This document shows positions 46,722 through 54,836 of a DNA stretch of 64,000 bases, in pieces (position 1 is the stretch's first letter; each line of letters starts with the position of its first letter). Origin of the DNA: Pseudaeromonas sharmana (GTDB lineage: Bacteria > Pseudomonadota > Gammaproteobacteria > Enterobacterales > Aeromonadaceae). The stretch lies in NCBI RefSeq assembly GCF_042649925.1, contig NZ_JBHSAF010000015.1, forward strand, positions 372,001-436,000, read 5' to 3'. The translations under genes were made by a program, and so were the position numbers. The notes under the pieces were generated by a model. The model made no database searches and was not told where the DNA came from. It saw nothing but the letters and a program-made list of their open reading frames with translations.

Positions 46722-46895
46722 TTAATAATCCGAGCCGTTTGCTACTGCATTTTCAGGGTAATCGCCAGCGACGGGGCCGCAGGCCGTTGCTGGCGGCTGA
46801 TGCCGTGCAATGTAGTCATCCGAGCCGTTGGTGCCTGCTTTTTGCCGGCGCTGGGCGCCGTACTGGCGTACGCCATGTCCGCGAGGCTTAGGCAT
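46722..46895 (-). CDS. Possible small ORF downstream of nlpC
   Basis: A 57-codon ORF starting MPKPRGHGVRQYGAQRR, 17 bp after the nlpC stop on the same strand. It contains a repeated motif (TNGSDDY and ANGSDY, both from an ACGGCTCGGAT DNA repeat), with the second copy at its C-terminus. It has no clear ribosome site, so translation would rely on coupling to nlpC. The stop codon lies inside a 10-bp perfect AT-rich inverted repeat (46705-46714 / 46722-46731). I do not recognise it, and it may be non-coding. Confidence 0.28.
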   Translation of the reverse strand: MPKPRGHGVRQYGAQRRQKAGTNGSDDYIARHQPPATACGPVAGDYPENAVANGSDY

Positions 46896-46912
46896 AAACG
46901 GTGAGCTGCGGC

Positions 46913-47395
46913 TTACTGACTCAGGCGGCGAGTCTGACTGTAGGTCTTGCGCCAGTAGGGATTGTCGAGGCTGGAGATGATCACCCCCTTGCTGGTGGAG
47001 GCGTGCAGGAACTGTCCCTGCTGCAGGTAGATGCCGACATGGCGGCTGAAACGACCGGTATTGAAGAACAGCAGATCGCCGGGCTGGCGTTGTCCGCTGC
47101 GCACCGCGACGCCAATCCGTGATTGGCCATCGGTGTCGCGGGGCAGTGCCAGGCCAAACTGTTGACGAAAGGTGATCTGCACGAAGGCAGAGCAATCGAC
47201 ACCGTAACGACTGGTGCCACCGGTGCGGTATGGGACGCCGCGCCACTGGCCATATTGATCCAGCAGCGCCGCTCGGACCGCCGTCGGTGAGCCAAGGCGG
47301 CTCCGGGTTTCCGGCTCCTGCTGGCCGGACGGTGTTTGACATCCGGCGAGCCACATCAACAACAAGCAGGGCAGCAGGCGCGTGATCCAGAACAT
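46913..47395 (-). CDS. nlpC: NlpC/P60 family lipoprotein NlpC
   Basis: A 160-residue lipoprotein. The signal peptide (MFWITRLLPCLLLMWLAGC) ends in the lipobox LAGC. The NlpC/P60 cysteine peptidase domain has the nucleophile cysteine in YGVDCSAFVQ and the histidine in SRHVGIY, with HASTSKGV downstream. It is closest to E. coli NlpC in length and motif spacing, so it is probably a peptidoglycan endopeptidase. The start at 47395 has AGGA upstream; the frame continues 15 codons further. Confidence 0.88.
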   Translation of the reverse strand: MFWITRLLPCLLLMWLAGCQTPSGQQEPETRSRLGSPTAVRAALLDQYGQWRGVPYRTGGTSRYGVDCSAFVQITFRQQFGLALPRDTDGQSRIGVAVRSGQRQPGDLLFFNTGRFSRHVGIYLQQGQFLHASTSKGVIISSLDNPYWRKTYSQTRRLSQ

Positions 47396-47460
47396 GCGTA
47401 TCGATCCTTTGACACAGATGGCCGGCATAGGCTGCCGCAATGTCGCCGTGCTGACAAGCC

Positions 47461-48003
47461 TTACGGCGCGGTTTTGAGGCGCAACAGCCCGGGTTGCAGC
47501 TCAAATCCGGTCACATGCTCCTTGAGCCAGGCCTGCTGCTGGTCCTTGGTATTGAGGCGATAGGCCGGTTGGTTAGCCAGACGCTGTTGCAACCCCTTGA
47601 CCAGATAACCCATCAAGGGGGCAAACTGTTGCTGTAACGCGGCCGGTTGTAGCTGGTAATCCTGCAGCGTGAAGTTATCGAGGTAGACGGCACCCTGCTG
47701 CACGTCGTAGCGCGGCTTGGCCTCAAAATTGGCCTGCAAGGTACCATTGATGGCGGGCTTGTTGGGTAACGACAGCGTGAAGTCGGCAAGACTTTGCACG
47801 TTTGCCCGTTGCGGCTGCTGTCGTGCCAGCGACACCTGCAGGCTTTTTGTGCGAATATCCGCCTCAAACAGACCCGGCAGACCAAACTGCTGGGCGTATT
47901 TCAGCTTGCTGTTCACATACTGGGTCAACTGCTGTTCACTGATATCGACAGTGCCCTGTGGTGACACATTCAGGGCGAGGGCGAGAAGCAGGCTGGGTAT
48001 CAT
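47461..48003 (-). CDS. DUF1439 protein, YceB-like
   Basis: A 180-residue periplasmic protein of the DUF1439/YceB family. The GLPGLFEADI segment and the C-terminal QQPA-Y-type region (LANQPAYRLN) match YceB, whose function is unknown. It begins MIPSLLLALALNVSPQG, a short signal-like hydrophobic start. Unlike YceB it has no lipobox cysteine, so it may be soluble or anchored by its N-terminus. The frame is open 25 codons upstream. It lies 65 bp before nlpC on the same strand and is divergent from the cardiolipin synthase gene. Confidence 0.78.
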   Translation of the reverse strand: MIPSLLLALALNVSPQGTVDISEQQLTQYVNSKLKYAQQFGLPGLFEADIRTKSLQVSLARQQPQRANVQSLADFTLSLPNKPAINGTLQANFEAKPRYDVQQGAVYLDNFTLQDYQLQPAALQQQFAPLMGYLVKGLQQRLANQPAYRLNTKDQQQAWLKEHVTGFELQPGLLRLKTAP

Positions 48004-48089
48004 GGTCTGGTTTCCGCTCGGAAGAGTGGCAGCATCATAACACCCGCCGGACGCGATGCCAGCGTTGCCGGCCAGCAAGGGGAGCGTAC

Positions 48090-49565
48090 ATGGGATCGCA
48101 CGGCCTGGTTTTTGACTACCTCAGCCAGTTCATCGGCATGGTGCTGTTTACCAGCTACGTGGTGCTGGTGGTCGGTATCGTCATGCGGGTGATCATGACC
48201 CGGCGCCCGATCGGGGTCTCCCTGGCCTGGCTCAGCCTGATCTTCACCATTCCTATTCTTGGCATCAGCCTCTATCTGTTGTTTGGCGAGATCCGCCTCG
48301 GGCGCAAGCGCGTGGAGCGCGCCAAGGCATTGTATGAACCGCTGGCGCGCTGGATCCACGATCTGGTCGCCAGTTTCCCGCAACAGCCGGCCAAGGTATC
48401 CAGCGCAGCCGAACCCATCAGCGAATTGATCCTGGCTCGTCTTGGTTTACCCATGTTGGGCGGCAACCGCATTGAGATGCTGGATGAGCCGAATGCCATC
48501 TTGCATGCCATCGCCGAGGATATCCGGGCCTCCACGGTCTCCTGCTATCTTGAATTTTACATCTGGCAGGCCGGAGGTTGGGCGGATCAGGTCGCCGAGG
48601 CGTTGGTGGGCGCAGCCGGGCGCGGGGTGGACTGTCGAGTGCTGCTGGATTCGGTGGGCAGCAAGTCCTTCTTCCGCGGCCAGTGGCCGGCACGCTTTGC
48701 CGAGGCTGGCGTCAAGCTGGTGGAGGTGCTGCCGGTCGCCGGCTGGCGCATTCCGTTGCAGCGTCAGGATCTGCGCATGCATCGCAAGCTGGTGGTGATC
48801 GATGACAGGGTGGCCTATACCGGCTCGATGAACCTGGTTGACCCGCGCTTCTTCAAGCAAGATGCCGGCGTCGGGCAGTGGATCGACCTGATGGTGCGAG
48901 TACAGGGACCGATTGTGCCGCTGATCTGGTCGCTGTTTGTGCGGGACTGGGAGATGGAGACCGGGGAGCGGTTGCTTGACTCCCAGCAGCACAGCCCCGA
49001 ATTTGATGCGCAAAATGATCAGCATCTGCAGCTGGTGCCCTCAGGGCCGTTCACCGGCGGTGACTGCATCCAGCAGATCCTGCTGCTGGCGGTCTACCGT
49101 GCGCGGCGACGGGTCGTGCTGACCACCCCCTACTTTGTGCCGGATGATCCCCTGGTCGCGGCGTTGCGCTCGGCGGCGGAGCGCGGAGTGCAGGTGCGCC
49201 TGATCCTGCCGGCGCGCAACGACTCGTTCATGGTGCGCCATGCCAGCGATGCCTTCCTGACGGAGCTGCTGGAGTCCGGTGTTGAAATCTACCGCTTTCA
49301 ACAAGGGTTATTGCATACCAAGAGTGTGTTAATTGACGATGGATTGGCACTGTTTGGCACGCTGAACCTGGATCGTCGCAGTCTGTGGCTCAATTTCGAA
49401 ACCATGCTGCTGATCGATGACGTCCGCTTTGCCGGCCAGCTGGCAGCGGTTCAGGCAGGCTATATGCGTCAGGCCCAGCGTCTCTACCTGTCGTCATGGA
49501 GCAAGCGGCCCTGGCGTAAACGGCTGCTCGAGAACCTGCTCTACCTGTTCAGCCCCTTGCTGTAA
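48090..49565 (+). CDS. cls: Cardiolipin synthase (ClsA type)
   Basis: A 491-residue membrane enzyme of the phospholipase D superfamily that condenses phosphatidylglycerol into cardiolipin. Two N-terminal TM segments (about residues 8-65) precede two HKD motifs: HRKLVVIDDRVAYTGSMN and HTKSVLIDDGLALFGTLN. The start at 48090 has a GGGGAG site. The layout of two TMs plus two PLD domains is that of ClsA rather than ClsB or ClsC. Confidence 0.92.
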   Translation: MGSHGLVFDYLSQFIGMVLFTSYVVLVVGIVMRVIMTRRPIGVSLAWLSLIFTIPILGISLYLLFGEIRLGRKRVERAKALYEPLARWIHDLVASFPQQPAKVSSAAEPISELILARLGLPMLGGNRIEMLDEPNAILHAIAEDIRASTVSCYLEFYIWQAGGWADQVAEALVGAAGRGVDCRVLLDSVGSKSFFRGQWPARFAEAGVKLVEVLPVAGWRIPLQRQDLRMHRKLVVIDDRVAYTGSMNLVDPRFFKQDAGVGQWIDLMVRVQGPIVPLIWSLFVRDWEMETGERLLDSQQHSPEFDAQNDQHLQLVPSGPFTGGDCIQQILLLAVYRARRRVVLTTPYFVPDDPLVAALRSAAERGVQVRLILPARNDSFMVRHASDAFLTELLESGVEIYRFQQGLLHTKSVLIDDGLALFGTLNLDRRSLWLNFETMLLIDDVRFAGQLAAVQAGYMRQAQRLYLSSWSKRPWRKRLLENLLYLFSPLL

Positions 49566-49653
49566 CGGCTTGGCGTTTGCGTGCGAGTCTGGCAGAGTGT
49601 GCGCTCTGAATTGCCGCTAGGCATAGCGCCAACGGCTAGCATGGGATGATGGA

Positions 49654-50913
49654 ATGAGAGCGTTGATAAAAGTAGCCGTCGCTGGCGTGGTGGGGCTGCT
49701 CGGGATAGCGGTGGCAGGGCAGTGGCTGACGGCGTATCAACATGATAAACAGCTGACGGCCTGGCTAGCGGCACTCAATAGCGTGCCTGGTGTCCAGGCG
49801 CAATGGCATCCGGATGCCAACACATGGTTGCAGCGGGATGGCGATCTGCAACTGACTCTGCAACCCGATGTCGTGCGTCAACTGAGCGCCGGCCTGTTGC
49901 AACCGGCATCTGCCACTGTCTGGCAGTGGAACATCCGTCAGCAGCTGTGGCCTTTCTACATCAGTGGTCGGGCATACCTGGATCCGGAGGTGGGCCGCTA
50001 CCAGCAGTTGATCCTGGAGCATGGCATGGCGGCGGTTCCCCACAAGTTGCGCTGGCATGTGTACGGGCTGACACAGCGTTTCGACACCCGTTTTGAGATG
50101 AGTCGCTTCCAGATCGATGCCGAGCCCGGTTTGACTGTCGCGCCGTTGAAACTGGCCCTGGTCGGCAGCCGGGATCGCCTGAGCTTGTCGCTGGATTGGC
50201 AAGGCATGACGCCGACCGCCGCGGCACCCTCCTGGCGCATCGCGCCACTGCGAGCGGCAGCCGATTGGCGCTTGCAGGAGGGCGACTGGCAGCTGCAACA
50301 ACAACAGGGTGCCGTCGAGGCTGTGTCCCTGACCTCCGGGCTGCAGGTGACGCAGCTCGACTGGGCTTTCCAGCGGCTGCCGGGGCGTGAACCCCAACGA
50401 CAGACGCTGGCATTGAACCTGGCGTGTGCACAATGTCATTGGCCACAGGGCGAGGTGGATATCGAACAGTTGCAGTTGCAGCTGCAATTGCTGGATCTCG
50501 ACAGCAGCGCGCTGCAAGCCTTGGTGCAAGGACCGGTGCAGGGCGCCATGGCGCAATGGCAAAAACTGGCGGCATTGCAGCAGCTGGCCGCGCAGGGCGG
50601 CACACTGAACCTGCCGCAGTTTACGATGACGTTCAATCAGGGAGTGCTGCAGCTGGCAGGTAAACTGGCACTGCAGGCCAATCCGGCACCGCTGTTATCC
50701 GTCCCGGCACTATTGAGCCGGCTGGAAGGGGCGCTGGAGTTGCAGGCCAGTGATCGCTTGCTTGCCTTGTGGCCGAACCAGACGACTGTGCAGCAGTGGC
50801 AGCGTGCCGGCTATCTGCAGCAACAGGACGGGGGCTGGCACAGCGCCCTGCGTGCAACGGCAGGGCGCGTGAGCATCAACGGCGTGGTACTCGAGGCTCA
50901 GTCGGCCAAGTAA
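49654..50913 (+). CDS. DUF945 (YdgA)-like periplasmic protein
   Basis: A 419-residue protein with an N-terminal signal anchor (about residues 5-25) and a long beta-rich, glutamine- and leucine-rich periplasmic region. The overall plan, with an N-terminal TM and a terminal RVSINGVVLE resembling the YdgA C-terminus, suggests the DUF945 family. The match is weak and the function unknown. The 3' end overlaps the convergent SIMPL gene by 16 bases. There is a single CxxC (CAQC) around residue 259. Confidence 0.55.
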   Translation: MRALIKVAVAGVVGLLGIAVAGQWLTAYQHDKQLTAWLAALNSVPGVQAQWHPDANTWLQRDGDLQLTLQPDVVRQLSAGLLQPASATVWQWNIRQQLWPFYISGRAYLDPEVGRYQQLILEHGMAAVPHKLRWHVYGLTQRFDTRFEMSRFQIDAEPGLTVAPLKLALVGSRDRLSLSLDWQGMTPTAAAPSWRIAPLRAAADWRLQEGDWQLQQQQGAVEAVSLTSGLQVTQLDWAFQRLPGREPQRQTLALNLACAQCHWPQGEVDIEQLQLQLQLLDLDSSALQALVQGPVQGAMAQWQKLAALQQLAAQGGTLNLPQFTMTFNQGVLQLAGKLALQANPAPLLSVPALLSRLEGALELQASDRLLALWPNQTTVQQWQRAGYLQQQDGGWHSALRATAGRVSINGVVLEAQSAK

Positions 50914-51617
50914 TACTCGACGGTCGAGACGATGCGCACCCGTTTGATGTAGGGTGTGTTGCTGTCTCGATCTTCGACGCTGAACTGGCCCTGGCTGGCC
51001 CGCTTGATCTTGCCCAGCTTGCTGCCGGAGTCATGGGCGAATTTCTCGGCCACCTCGCGCGCATTGCGCGTAGCCTCTTCCACCATCGCCGGTTTGATGC
51101 TGTTCAGACCGTTGAACAGGAACTGGGTACGGACCTCGTAATCCTGGCCACTGATGGCAATGCCGTTTTGCCCCAACTGGGACAGATTGGTCATCGCCTT
51201 GCGCACCATGTCGATATCCGTGCTGTAGACGGTCAGCGTCGAGGTTCCTGCATAGCGACCATTGCGCACCTGCTCCTCGGAGAAGCCTTGCGCCTGCCGA
51301 TCCTGGATACCGGGAACCGACACCGAGATTTCGTCTACCTTGAATCCCTGCTGCTGCAGGAATTGCCGGATCTTCTCGTTTTTCAGTTCAATGGCGCTAT
51401 ATACCTCACCGAGTTCATTGCTGACTTCGGTATAGCGAATGGGCCAGATGGCGACATCTGCGGCCACCTCGCGTTCGGAGAGGCCTTTGACGGAGACGGA
51501 GCGGTCCATGTCCTTGAATTGAATCATCCCTTCGGTCAGCAAGACGCCAAATACGGTCATGCCGACACAAAAAAGGGCGCCGATAAGCACCGAACTGATG
51601 ATGTTACGCTCTTGCAT
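50898..51617 (-). CDS. SIMPL domain (DUF541) protein, YggE-like
   Basis: A 239-residue protein with one N-terminal membrane or signal segment (about residues 8-28) and a SIMPL/DUF541 domain. Typical features are VSVKGLSEREVAADVAIW at the start and MVEEATRNAREVAEKFA near the end. E. coli YggE of this family lowers oxidative stress, but the molecular role is unclear. Its last 16 bases overlap the end of the convergent DUF945-like gene. Confidence 0.82.
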   Translation of the reverse strand: MQERNIISSVLIGALFCVGMTVFGVLLTEGMIQFKDMDRSVSVKGLSEREVAADVAIWPIRYTEVSNELGEVYSAIELKNEKIRQFLQQQGFKVDEISVSVPGIQDRQAQGFSEEQVRNGRYAGTSTLTVYSTDIDMVRKAMTNLSQLGQNGIAISGQDYEVRTQFLFNGLNSIKPAMVEEATRNAREVAEKFAHDSGSKLGKIKRASQGQFSVEDRDSNTPYIKRVRIVSTVEYYLAD

Positions 51618-51689
51618 ACTGACTCCTCGACCAAGGGGACTGTAGTCAGTCTAACCGCAGGTTTCGCTCGAGGACAGGCGAAAACACAG

Positions 51690-51711
51690 AAAGCTCCCGC
51701 GGGAGCTTTCT
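51690..51711. terminator. Palindromic hairpin beyond purU
   Basis: A 20-base-plus perfect palindrome (AAAGCTCCC-GC-GGGAGCTTT) lies about 25 bp beyond the purU stop. T content after it on the minus strand is moderate (TCTGTGTTTTC). It is a possible terminator for purU. Confidence 0.5.
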
Positions 51712-51736
51712 GATGAGCATCCGGTTGAGCGCCGGT

Positions 51737-52573
51737 TTACTTGAAGACCACCGTCTTGTTGCCATAGACAAACACGCGCTCATCCAGCACATGGGCCAGA
51801 GCCCGCGACAACACGGAGCGCTCGCCATCACGACCGGCCATGGCCATATCTTCGGCGCTGAAGGCATGATTCACGTGGATGACGTCCTGCTCGATGATCG
51901 GACCCTCATCCAGATCGTCGGTTACGAAGTGGGCGGTGGCACCGATGATCTTGACGCCGCGATCAAACGCCTGCTGATAGGGGCGGGCACCGATGAATGC
52001 CGGCAGGAACGAGTGGTGAATGTTGATGATTCGGCGCCGGTAGGCGGCGACAAACTCGGGTGTCAGCACGCGCATGTATTTGGCCAGCACCACATAGTCC
52101 GGGTGGTACTGATCGATGATGGCGCGCACTTGCTGTTCATGGGCCTCGCGGCTCAAACCCTCATGGCTGACGGTATGGAACGGGATGCCGAACTTGCCGG
52201 TCAGTTCGGCCAGGGTGTCATAGTTGCCTACCACGGCGGCGATATCGACATCCAGCGCGCCGGAATAGCTCTTCATCAGGATGTCGCCCAGGCAGTGCGA
52301 TTCCTTGGTGACCAGAATGACCAGACGTTTGCGCCCCACCGGGACCAGACGGCGATCCGAGCCTTCCGGCAGCGCATCGTCCAGATCCTCAAGGAAAGTT
52401 TCGTCATTGAACCGGCCTTCCAGTACGGTGCGCATGAAGAAACGCCCCTGCTCATGGGTCACGAACTCATCGTTCTTGATAATGTTGAGCTGGTGCTTGT
52501 AACAAATGTTGGTGATCTTGGCGATCAGCCCCTTGGCATCAGGGCAGTCGGTAAGCAGTATTTTGCGTTCCAT
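51737..52573 (-). CDS. purU: Formyltetrahydrofolate deformylase PurU
   Basis: A 278-residue enzyme releasing formate from 10-formyl-THF to balance one-carbon pools and feed PurT. The N-terminal ACT domain (about residues 1-80, LTDCPDAKGLIAKITNICYK) senses glycine/methionine in E. coli. The formyltransferase-type catalytic domain has the NIHHSFLPAF motif and the DEGPIIEQD aspartate. It is closest in function to purL in the same region, though they are 5 kb apart. Confidence 0.95.
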   Translation of the reverse strand: MERKILLTDCPDAKGLIAKITNICYKHQLNIIKNDEFVTHEQGRFFMRTVLEGRFNDETFLEDLDDALPEGSDRRLVPVGRKRLVILVTKESHCLGDILMKSYSGALDVDIAAVVGNYDTLAELTGKFGIPFHTVSHEGLSREAHEQQVRAIIDQYHPDYVVLAKYMRVLTPEFVAAYRRRIINIHHSFLPAFIGARPYQQAFDRGVKIIGATAHFVTDDLDEGPIIEQDVIHVNHAFSAEDMAMAGRDGERSVLSRALAHVLDERVFVYGNKTVVFK

Positions 52574-52716
52574 CTGTGGAGAATTCCTTTAAGTCCTGCG
52601 GCAGAGCGTGTGGCCGAACACTATGCCATAAATTGGGGTCATTTCCAGTTGTGCGACGGGGCTATGATGACAAAAAACGGGCTGCCATGGTGAAAATGAG
52701 CCACATCGGGGCCCAG

Positions 52717-52743
52717 AAAAAACGGCCCACCGAAGTGGGCCGT
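52717..52743 (-). terminator. Terminator of the nucleoside importer operon
   Basis: A perfect 9-bp stem (ACGGCCCAC / GTGGGCCGT) has a TTCG tetraloop when read on the minus strand, followed by six T. It lies 21 bp after the last permease gene. Confidence 0.9.
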
Positions 52744-52763
52744 CTGGACGGTGACTGGGCGGG

Positions 52764-53729
52764 TTATTCCCGTTCCTTGACGTACGGCGTACCCAATGCC
52801 TTGGGTGCCACCGCACGACCGATGAAGCCCGCCAGCAGAAAGACGGTCAGCATGTAAGGAATGGCCTCAATGAACTGCACCGGGATCTCGACGCCGGCAA
52901 TCTGGACGCCTTGCAGACGGATGGCAACCGCATCGAGGAAACCGAACAGTAGACAGGCGCCCATGGCGGGCCAAGGCCGCCACTTGCCAAACACCAGTGC
53001 GGCCAGCGCCATGAAGCCTTTGCCGGCGCTCATGTTCGGAATGAACTGTGCCGTTTGCGCCACGGCCAGGTAGGTCCCACCGAGCCCGGCCAGCAGACCG
53101 CCAATCATCAGCGCGGTATAGCGCAGACGCACAACAGAGATACCGGCGGTGTCCACTGCAGCCGGTGCTTCACCCACGGCCCGCAAACGCAAGCCAAAAC
53201 GGGTCCGGAACAGAACCCACCAGGCCAGTGGCACTATCGCCAGGGCCAGATACTCCAGCATGGAGTGGCCACTGGTCAGCTCGGAGTAGAGTTGACCGAT
53301 CACGGGAACATCGGCCAGCTGCTTCTCGAAGGGCAGGGTGATCGGGGCAAAGCGTGCATCACCGGACAGCGCCGGTGTCTGCCCGCCCTGATCAAACCAG
53401 TAGCGACCCAGGGTAATGGTCAGGCCGGCAGCCAGAATATTGATCGCCATGCCGCTGACGACTTGATCCCCTCTGTGGGTGATGGTGGCAAAACCGTGCA
53501 GCAGCGCCAGCATGACGGAGGCGGCGACGCCGGCGCCCAGCCCCATCCAGGCCGAGCCGGTGACAGCCGCGGTGGCGCCACTGGCAAAGGCAGCCGCCAG
53601 CAGTTTGCCTTCCAGGGCAATGTTGACGACACCCGAGCGCTCACAGAACATGCCTGCCATGGCGGCAAAGATCAGCGGCGGTGCGACCCGAATGGTCGAG
53701 TCGAGCATCAAAATCAGGGTTTCAAACAT
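52764..53729 (-). CDS. Nucleoside-type ABC permease (NupQ/YufQ-like)
   Basis: A 321-residue integral membrane subunit of the BMP-dependent importer class. About eight hydrophobic segments are visible, and the conserved FCERSGVVNIALEGKLL near residue 29 is typical. The ATG has GGGAGG upstream. It is the last gene of a four-gene leftward operon (BMP, ATPase, permease, permease) and forms the channel with the preceding permease. By analogy with Bacillus NupOPQ and related systems, substrates are nucleosides or purine compounds. Confidence 0.9.
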   Translation of the reverse strand: MFETLILMLDSTIRVAPPLIFAAMAGMFCERSGVVNIALEGKLLAAAFASGATAAVTGSAWMGLGAGVAASVMLALLHGFATITHRGDQVVSGMAINILAAGLTITLGRYWFDQGGQTPALSGDARFAPITLPFEKQLADVPVIGQLYSELTSGHSMLEYLALAIVPLAWWVLFRTRFGLRLRAVGEAPAAVDTAGISVVRLRYTALMIGGLLAGLGGTYLAVAQTAQFIPNMSAGKGFMALAALVFGKWRPWPAMGACLLFGFLDAVAIRLQGVQIAGVEIPVQFIEAIPYMLTVFLLAGFIGRAVAPKALGTPYVKERE

Positions 53730-53732
53730 GAT

Positions 53733-54836
53733 TTACGCCTCCCCCTTGCGAGCCAGCAACAGATAAAGTGCCTCGATGCGTGGACGGAACATATGTTCCA
53801 ATGCGCCGGAGAACAGGATGACCAGGCCTTGCAGGACCACGACGATGTTGCGGTCGACACCGAACTCGAAGCTCAACTCTGCGCCCCCCTGGTAGAGGAA
53901 GCCGAACAGCAGACTGGCCAGGATCACGCCGATCGGATGGTTACGCCCCATCAGCGCCACGGCAATGCCGGTAAAGCCAAAGCCTTCGACGAAGTTCAAC
54001 TTGATCTGGTGCAGCTCACCCTGCAGCACGTTCAAGGCAAAAAAGCCTGCCAGCATGCCGGAAATGAGCATCGCCACCATGACGACGCGGGAGTAGCGAA
54101 TACCGGCATAGGCCGATGCGCTGTGATTGGCGCCAACGGAGCGCAACTCATAGCCCCAGCGGGTACGCCAGATAAACAGCCAGACCAGCAGGGCACAGAT
54201 CAAGGCCCAGAAGAAGCTGAGATTCAGCGGGCTGGGCGACAGCTCGAGGCCAAGCGGAGCCAGCAGATCAGCCATCTTCGGCAGCCAGGCGGCTTCGGCA
54301 AAGACGCGGCTCTCCGGTGCCATGGTGCCGGCCGGCTTGAAGACATCCACCAACAGGTAAGCCATCAGTGCCGAGGCGATGAAGTTGAACATGATGGTCG
54401 TGATGACGATGTGGCTGCCGCGCTTGGCCTGCAGCCAGGCGGGGATGAAGGCCCAGGCGGCACCGAACACACCACCGACCACAATCGCCAGCGGTAGCAA
54501 CAAGGCGAACGGCAGGGTGTCACCGAGCAGCAGACAGACCAGCCCCACGCCGAGGCCACCGATATAGGCCTGGCCTTCGCCACCGATGTTGAACAGACCG
54601 GCATGAAAAGCAATCGCCACAGCCAGACCGGTGAAGATAAAACCGGTGGCGTAGTAGAGGGTAAAGCCGATGCCTTCGCTATTGCTAAAGGCGCCTTCCC
54701 ACATGATCTTGGCGGCTTCCAGCGGACTGATGTCGAGGTAGTAGAACAGGATGGCCGATACGGCAAAGGCCATCAGGATGTTGACGGCGGGCAATACGCC
54801 GACCGTGATCCACGCCGGGATACGTGTTTGACTCAT
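53733..54836 (-). CDS. Nucleoside-type ABC permease (NupP/YufP-like)
   Basis: A 367-residue membrane protein with about nine hydrophobic segments. The family motif FNIGGEGQAYIGGLG is near residue 80, and LRSVGANHSASAYAGI is the coupling region facing the ATPase. It overlaps the ATPase gene by four bases (ATGA) and ends three bases before the second permease starts, indicating tight translational coupling. Confidence 0.9.
   Translation of the reverse strand: MSQTRIPAWITVGVLPAVNILMAFAVSAILFYYLDISPLEAAKIMWEGAFSNSEGIGFTLYYATGFIFTGLAVAIAFHAGLFNIGGEGQAYIGGLGVGLVCLLLGDTLPFALLLPLAIVVGGVFGAAWAFIPAWLQAKRGSHIVITTIMFNFIASALMAYLLVDVFKPAGTMAPESRVFAEAAWLPKMADLLAPLGLELSPSPLNLSFFWALICALLVWLFIWRTRWGYELRSVGANHSASAYAGIRYSRVVMVAMLISGMLAGFFALNVLQGELHQIKLNFVEGFGFTGIAVALMGRNHPIGVILASLLFGFLYQGGAELSFEFGVDRNIVVVLQGLVILFSGALEHMFRPRIEALYLLLARKGEA

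Noticed and set aside
53055..54497. 480-codon open frame antisense to the two permease genes
   Set aside because: The translation is rich in Gln, His, Gly and Asp, as expected for the reverse complement of membrane-protein codons. It crosses two well-supported genes.
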